From assembly GCA_913774725.1 (NCBI GenBank), contig CAJYIG010000035.1, positions 1 through 9,342 on the forward strand: a stretch of 9,342 bases of DNA, in the 5' to 3' direction. This document shows positions 7,408 to 9,342 of the stretch, in pieces. Below the pieces are notes generated by a model that saw nothing but the letters and a program-made list of their open reading frames with translations, ran no database searches and was not told the DNA's origin. Source of the stretch: an uncultured Curtobacterium sp. (lineage in GTDB: Bacteria; Actinomycetota; Actinomycetes; Actinomycetales; Microbacteriaceae). The first letter of the stretch is position 1. Each line of letters opens with the position of its first letter. Position numbers and translations under genes: made by a program.

Positions 7408-8127
7408 ATGACGGCGAAGGTGCTCTGGATCACGGGTGGCGGCAGCGGGATGGGAGCGGCCAGCGCGCTCGCCGCGGGCCGCGACGGATGGACGGTCGTG
7501 CTCAGCGGGCGCAGGCCGGACCGGCTCGAGCAGGTCGCGGACCAGGTCCGGGCGGCCGGCGGGACGGCGGACGTCCTGCCGCTCGACGTGACGGATGCCG
7601 GAGCGGTGTCCGCCGCGCGCGACACCGTGCTCGAGCGACACGGGCGGATCGACGGCCTGGTGCTCGCCGCGGGGCTGAACACGCCGGCGCGACGCTGGGC
7701 CGACCAGTCGCTCGCCGACGTCCGCGCCGTCCTCGACACGAACACGACGGCGGTGGTGACGGCCGTCGACGCAGTGCTGCCGGCGCTCCGGGAGGCGGGC
7801 GGCGTGGTCGTGGTGGTGTCGTCGTACGCGGGCTGGTCCTTCCAGCCGGGTGCCGGCGTCGCGTACTCGGCGAGCAAGACCGCGCTCGGCTCGATCGTCC
7901 GGACGCTCAACCAGCAGGAGACCGAGCACGGCGTGCGTGCCACCCACCTGTGCCCGGGCGACGTCGCCACGGACTTCCTCGACCAGCGGCCCGAGGTCCC
8001 CGACGCGGCGGCCCGTGCACGGATGCTGCAGCCCGAGGACGTCGCTCGGACCGTCGCCTTCGTGCTCGGGCAGCCGGCGCACGTGCGGATCGACGAGCTG
8101 GTCCTGTCGCCCGTCGCGCAGCGGTGA
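7408..8127 (+). CDS. SDR-family oxidoreductase, predicted NADP-dependent
   Basis: A second short-chain dehydrogenase/reductase, 239 residues, only distantly similar to its divergent neighbour. The Rossmann motif TGGGSGMG is at 9-16. Arg35-Arg36 after the second strand (LSGRR) predicts binding of the NADP(H) phosphate. LDVTD is at 59-63. The usual NNAG is altered to LAAG (86-89). The catalytic set is Asn112, Ser139, Tyr153 and Lys157 (YSASK), with CPGDVATDF at 182-190. The Ser-Tyr spacing is one residue longer than in the neighbour. The C-terminus (IDELVLSPV) resembles YdfG-like or broad-specificity NADP-dependent SDRs. The ATG at 7408 places the cofactor motif at the expected distance from the N-terminus and sits at a leaderless-type promoter. 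The substrate is unknown. Confidence 0.9.
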   Translation: MTAKVLWITGGGSGMGAASALAAGRDGWTVVLSGRRPDRLEQVADQVRAAGGTADVLPLDVTDAGAVSAARDTVLERHGRIDGLVLAAGLNTPARRWADQSLADVRAVLDTNTTAVVTAVDAVLPALREAGGVVVVVSSYAGWSFQPGAGVAYSASKTALGSIVRTLNQQETEHGVRATHLCPGDVATDFLDQRPEVPDAAARARMLQPEDVARTVAFVLGQPAHVRIDELVLSPVAQR

Positions 8128-8225
8128 CGAGCGCCTTCGACCGTCGGCGCCGCCGGACCGAGCACCGGCCGCGCCCGGACCTGAGATGATCGAGGTCGAC
8201 GCGCCCGCGTCGACGGAGGTGACCG

Positions 8226-8846
8226 GTGGACGCAGCGCAGGAGATGGTGCTCCAGCTCGTCGGCACGCCCTGGGCCTTCCTCGTCGTCGGGCTCGTGCTC
8301 GCCGTCGGCAGCGTCGCGGTCTTCCTGCCGAGCCAGGCGCTCGTCGTGGCGATCGGCACCCTGCTCGTCGGGGGTGACGGCGGCCTCCTGCCGGTGCTCG
8401 TCCTCGTGGTGGCGGCGACGATCGGCATGGCGCTCGGCGACGTCGGACTCTGGCACCTGGCGCGGACCGTCGACCTCGGATCGCGGTCGTGGTTCAGCCG
8501 TCCGAAGGTCCGGAAGGCGCGTGAGTCGATCGACGCCCGGTACCGGAAGGCCCCCGGGCGCATCGCCGTCCTCGGCCGCTTCATCCCGATGGGCCGGCTC
8601 ACCACGAACCTGGTCGGTGCCGACAGCGGCCTCGACCTCCGGCGCTTCCTGGTCACCTGCCTCGTCGCCGACGTCGTCTGGGCCGCCTACTGCGTGGGCA
8701 TCGCCGCCGCCACCGGGAGCTGGAGTCGCGATCAGCCCTTCCTCGTGACGGCGCTCGCGGTCGTGGCCTCGATCCTGCTCGGCCTCGCGATCTCGGCGGT
8801 CGAGAAGGCCGTGCGGCGTCGCGCCGAGGCTGCTGCGGTCGCCTGA
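8226..8846 (+). CDS. DedA-family integral membrane protein
   Basis: A 206-residue membrane protein of the DedA (SNARE-associated/VTT) superfamily. Bacterial members act in envelope integrity, proton-motive-force-linked transport and lipid scrambling. Hydrophobic segments lie at about 15-34, 37-68, 142-162 and 172-190. The family core is visible: FLPSQALVVAIG (33-44), GDVGLWHLAR (71-80) and LGRFIPMGRLTTNLVGADSG (116-135). The two arginines Arg118 and Arg124 have the same 6-residue spacing as the essential Arg130/Arg136 of E. coli YqjA. The usual acidic residues of the first conserved segment are not visible (Gln37 where PSE or PGD is normal). The GTG start at 8226 has GGAGGT 5 bases upstream. 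A 98-base gap separates it from the SDR gene, so cotranscription is possible but not assured. The transported substrate is unknown. Confidence 0.87.
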   Translation: MDAAQEMVLQLVGTPWAFLVVGLVLAVGSVAVFLPSQALVVAIGTLLVGGDGGLLPVLVLVVAATIGMALGDVGLWHLARTVDLGSRSWFSRPKVRKARESIDARYRKAPGRIAVLGRFIPMGRLTTNLVGADSGLDLRRFLVTCLVADVVWAAYCVGIAAATGSWSRDQPFLVTALAVVASILLGLAISAVEKAVRRRAEAAAVA

Positions 8847-8851
8847 CGCCG

Positions 8852-8857
8852 TAGCGT
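8852..8857 (+). promoter_or_regulatory. Possible -10 box for the lactonase gene
   Basis: TAGCGT fits the TAnnnT pattern and lies 27 bases before the GTG start at 8885. Transcription would begin near 8864, leaving a leader of about 20 bases that includes the AAGGAGGA binding site (8872-8879). No matching -35 box is visible. The gene may instead be transcribed from the dedA promoter, since the intergenic gap is only 38 bases. Confidence 0.33.
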
Positions 8858-8884
8858 GGGGGCACCGTCCGAAGGAGGACCCCC

Positions 8885-9342
8885 GTGCCGAGCCTCACCG
8901 ACCTCGTCCCCGATCCCGACGCGATCGAGCGCATCGCGACGGGCAGCACCTGGGCCGAGGGGCCGTGCTGGATCCCGTCGAGTCGCACGCTGCGGTGGTC
9001 GGACATCCCAGGCGACCGGATCCTGCAGTGGCACCAGGAGTCCGGCAGGACGACGGTGTACGCGTCGGGCGTCGAGTACACGAACGGCCGGACCCTCGAC
9101 CGTGACGGGTCCGTCGTGCAGTGCTCGCACGGCCGGCGCCGGGTCGAGCGCGACCGGGGTGGCGTCGTCACCTCGCTCGTCGACACCTGGGCGGACGTGC
9201 GGTTGAACTCGCCGAACGACGTCGTCGTCGCGCGGGACGGCTCGATCTGGTTCACCGACCCGGCGTACGGCATCACGCAGCCACGCGAGGGACACCCGGG
9301 GGAGCGGGAGTACGGCGACCACTGGGTGTTCCGGTGCGGCCC
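8885..9342 (+). CDS. SMP-30/gluconolactonase-family lactonase (3' end outside window)
   Basis: This is the first 152 codons of a protein of the SMP-30/gluconolactonase/LRE family. These are six-bladed beta-propeller, metal-dependent hydrolases that open sugar lactones such as gluconolactone. The reading frame is open to the window end, so roughly half of a normal 290-300-residue protein is present. Family marks are WAEGPCW (23-29) with Glu25 as the expected metal ligand, LRWSDIPGDRI (36-46), EYTNGRTLDRDG (64-75) with Asn67, NSPNDVVV (108-115) with Asn111 as a further expected ligand, and DGSIWFTDPAYGI (118-130). The GTG start at 8885 is supported by AAGGAGGA 5 bases upstream and by the correct distance to the first propeller motif. 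No signal peptide is seen, so it should be cytoplasmic. It could work with the nearby dehydrogenases in sugar oxidation, but this is inference. Confidence 0.88.
   Translation, partial: MPSLTDLVPDPDAIERIATGSTWAEGPCWIPSSRTLRWSDIPGDRILQWHQESGRTTVYASGVEYTNGRTLDRDGSVVQCSHGRRRVERDRGGVVTSLVDTWADVRLNSPNDVVVARDGSIWFTDPAYGITQPREGHPGEREYGDHWVFRCG

Noticed and set aside
8152..8169. Small hairpin GCCGG-8 bases-CCGGC between the plus-strand SDR and dedA
   Set aside because: The stem is only 5 pairs and there is no T-run, so it is not convincing as a terminator. The rest of the 98-base gap shows only the dedA binding site and a weak GATGAT at 8185-8190.
7320..8456. Minus-strand open frame opposite the plus-strand SDR and dedA
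   Set aside because: It overlaps two well-supported genes, has Arg/Ser/Pro-rich non-globular composition and no recognisable motif.
1..9342. A novel defence, mobile or biosynthetic system in this window
   Set aside because: All genes except the short left-edge fragment belong to well-known families. There are no transposases, integrases, repeats, tRNA attachment sites or compositional breaks.

Overview
The window is high-GC DNA (G or C in most third codon positions). Frequent GTG starts, GAGG-type ribosome binding sites and TAnnnT -10 boxes without clear -35 boxes suggest a chromosomal segment of a high-GC actinobacterium. The fused MrpA-MrpB protein and general style fit a Microbacteriaceae member such as Curtobacterium. 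The family assignment is inference; no rRNA or marker gene is present.

Left part (98-6413, minus strand): a complete six-gene mrp (mnh/sha) operon for a multisubunit Na+/H+ antiporter, transcribed mrpA(AB)-mrpC-mrpD-mrpE-mrpF-mrpG. MrpB is fused to the C-terminus of MrpA. Every internal gene junction is a 4-base start/stop overlap (three ATGA, two GTGA), so translation of the whole complex is probably coupled. A promoter lies in the 139-base gap before mrpA. It can be read as a TAAGCT -10 box or as an ECF-sigma-like GGAAC-N16-CGTAA pair. At the far left, bases 2-70 look like the tail of a plus-strand gene convergent with mrpG.

Right part (6553-9342): two divergent short-chain dehydrogenases/reductases share a 72-base intergenic region. 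One (minus) has an Asp that favours NAD(H). The other (plus) has Arg-Arg that favours NADP(H), and its start codon sits where a leaderless transcript would begin. Next on the plus strand come a DedA-family membrane protein and the first half of an SMP-30/gluconolactonase-type lactonase, cut off by the window end.

Functionally, the Mrp complex uses the proton gradient to export Na+ and control internal pH. The DedA protein is also a membrane protein whose relatives support envelope and proton-motive-force homeostasis. The two dehydrogenases and the lactonase could take part in sugar or polyol oxidation, but no substrate can be read from the sequence. I see no mobile element, CRISPR array, tRNA, rRNA or clearly novel system. 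The points most worth a second look are the approximately 75-residue insertion in MrpD, the ECF-like mrp promoter, the DedA protein lacking canonical acidic residues, and the SDR pair with opposite predicted cofactors.
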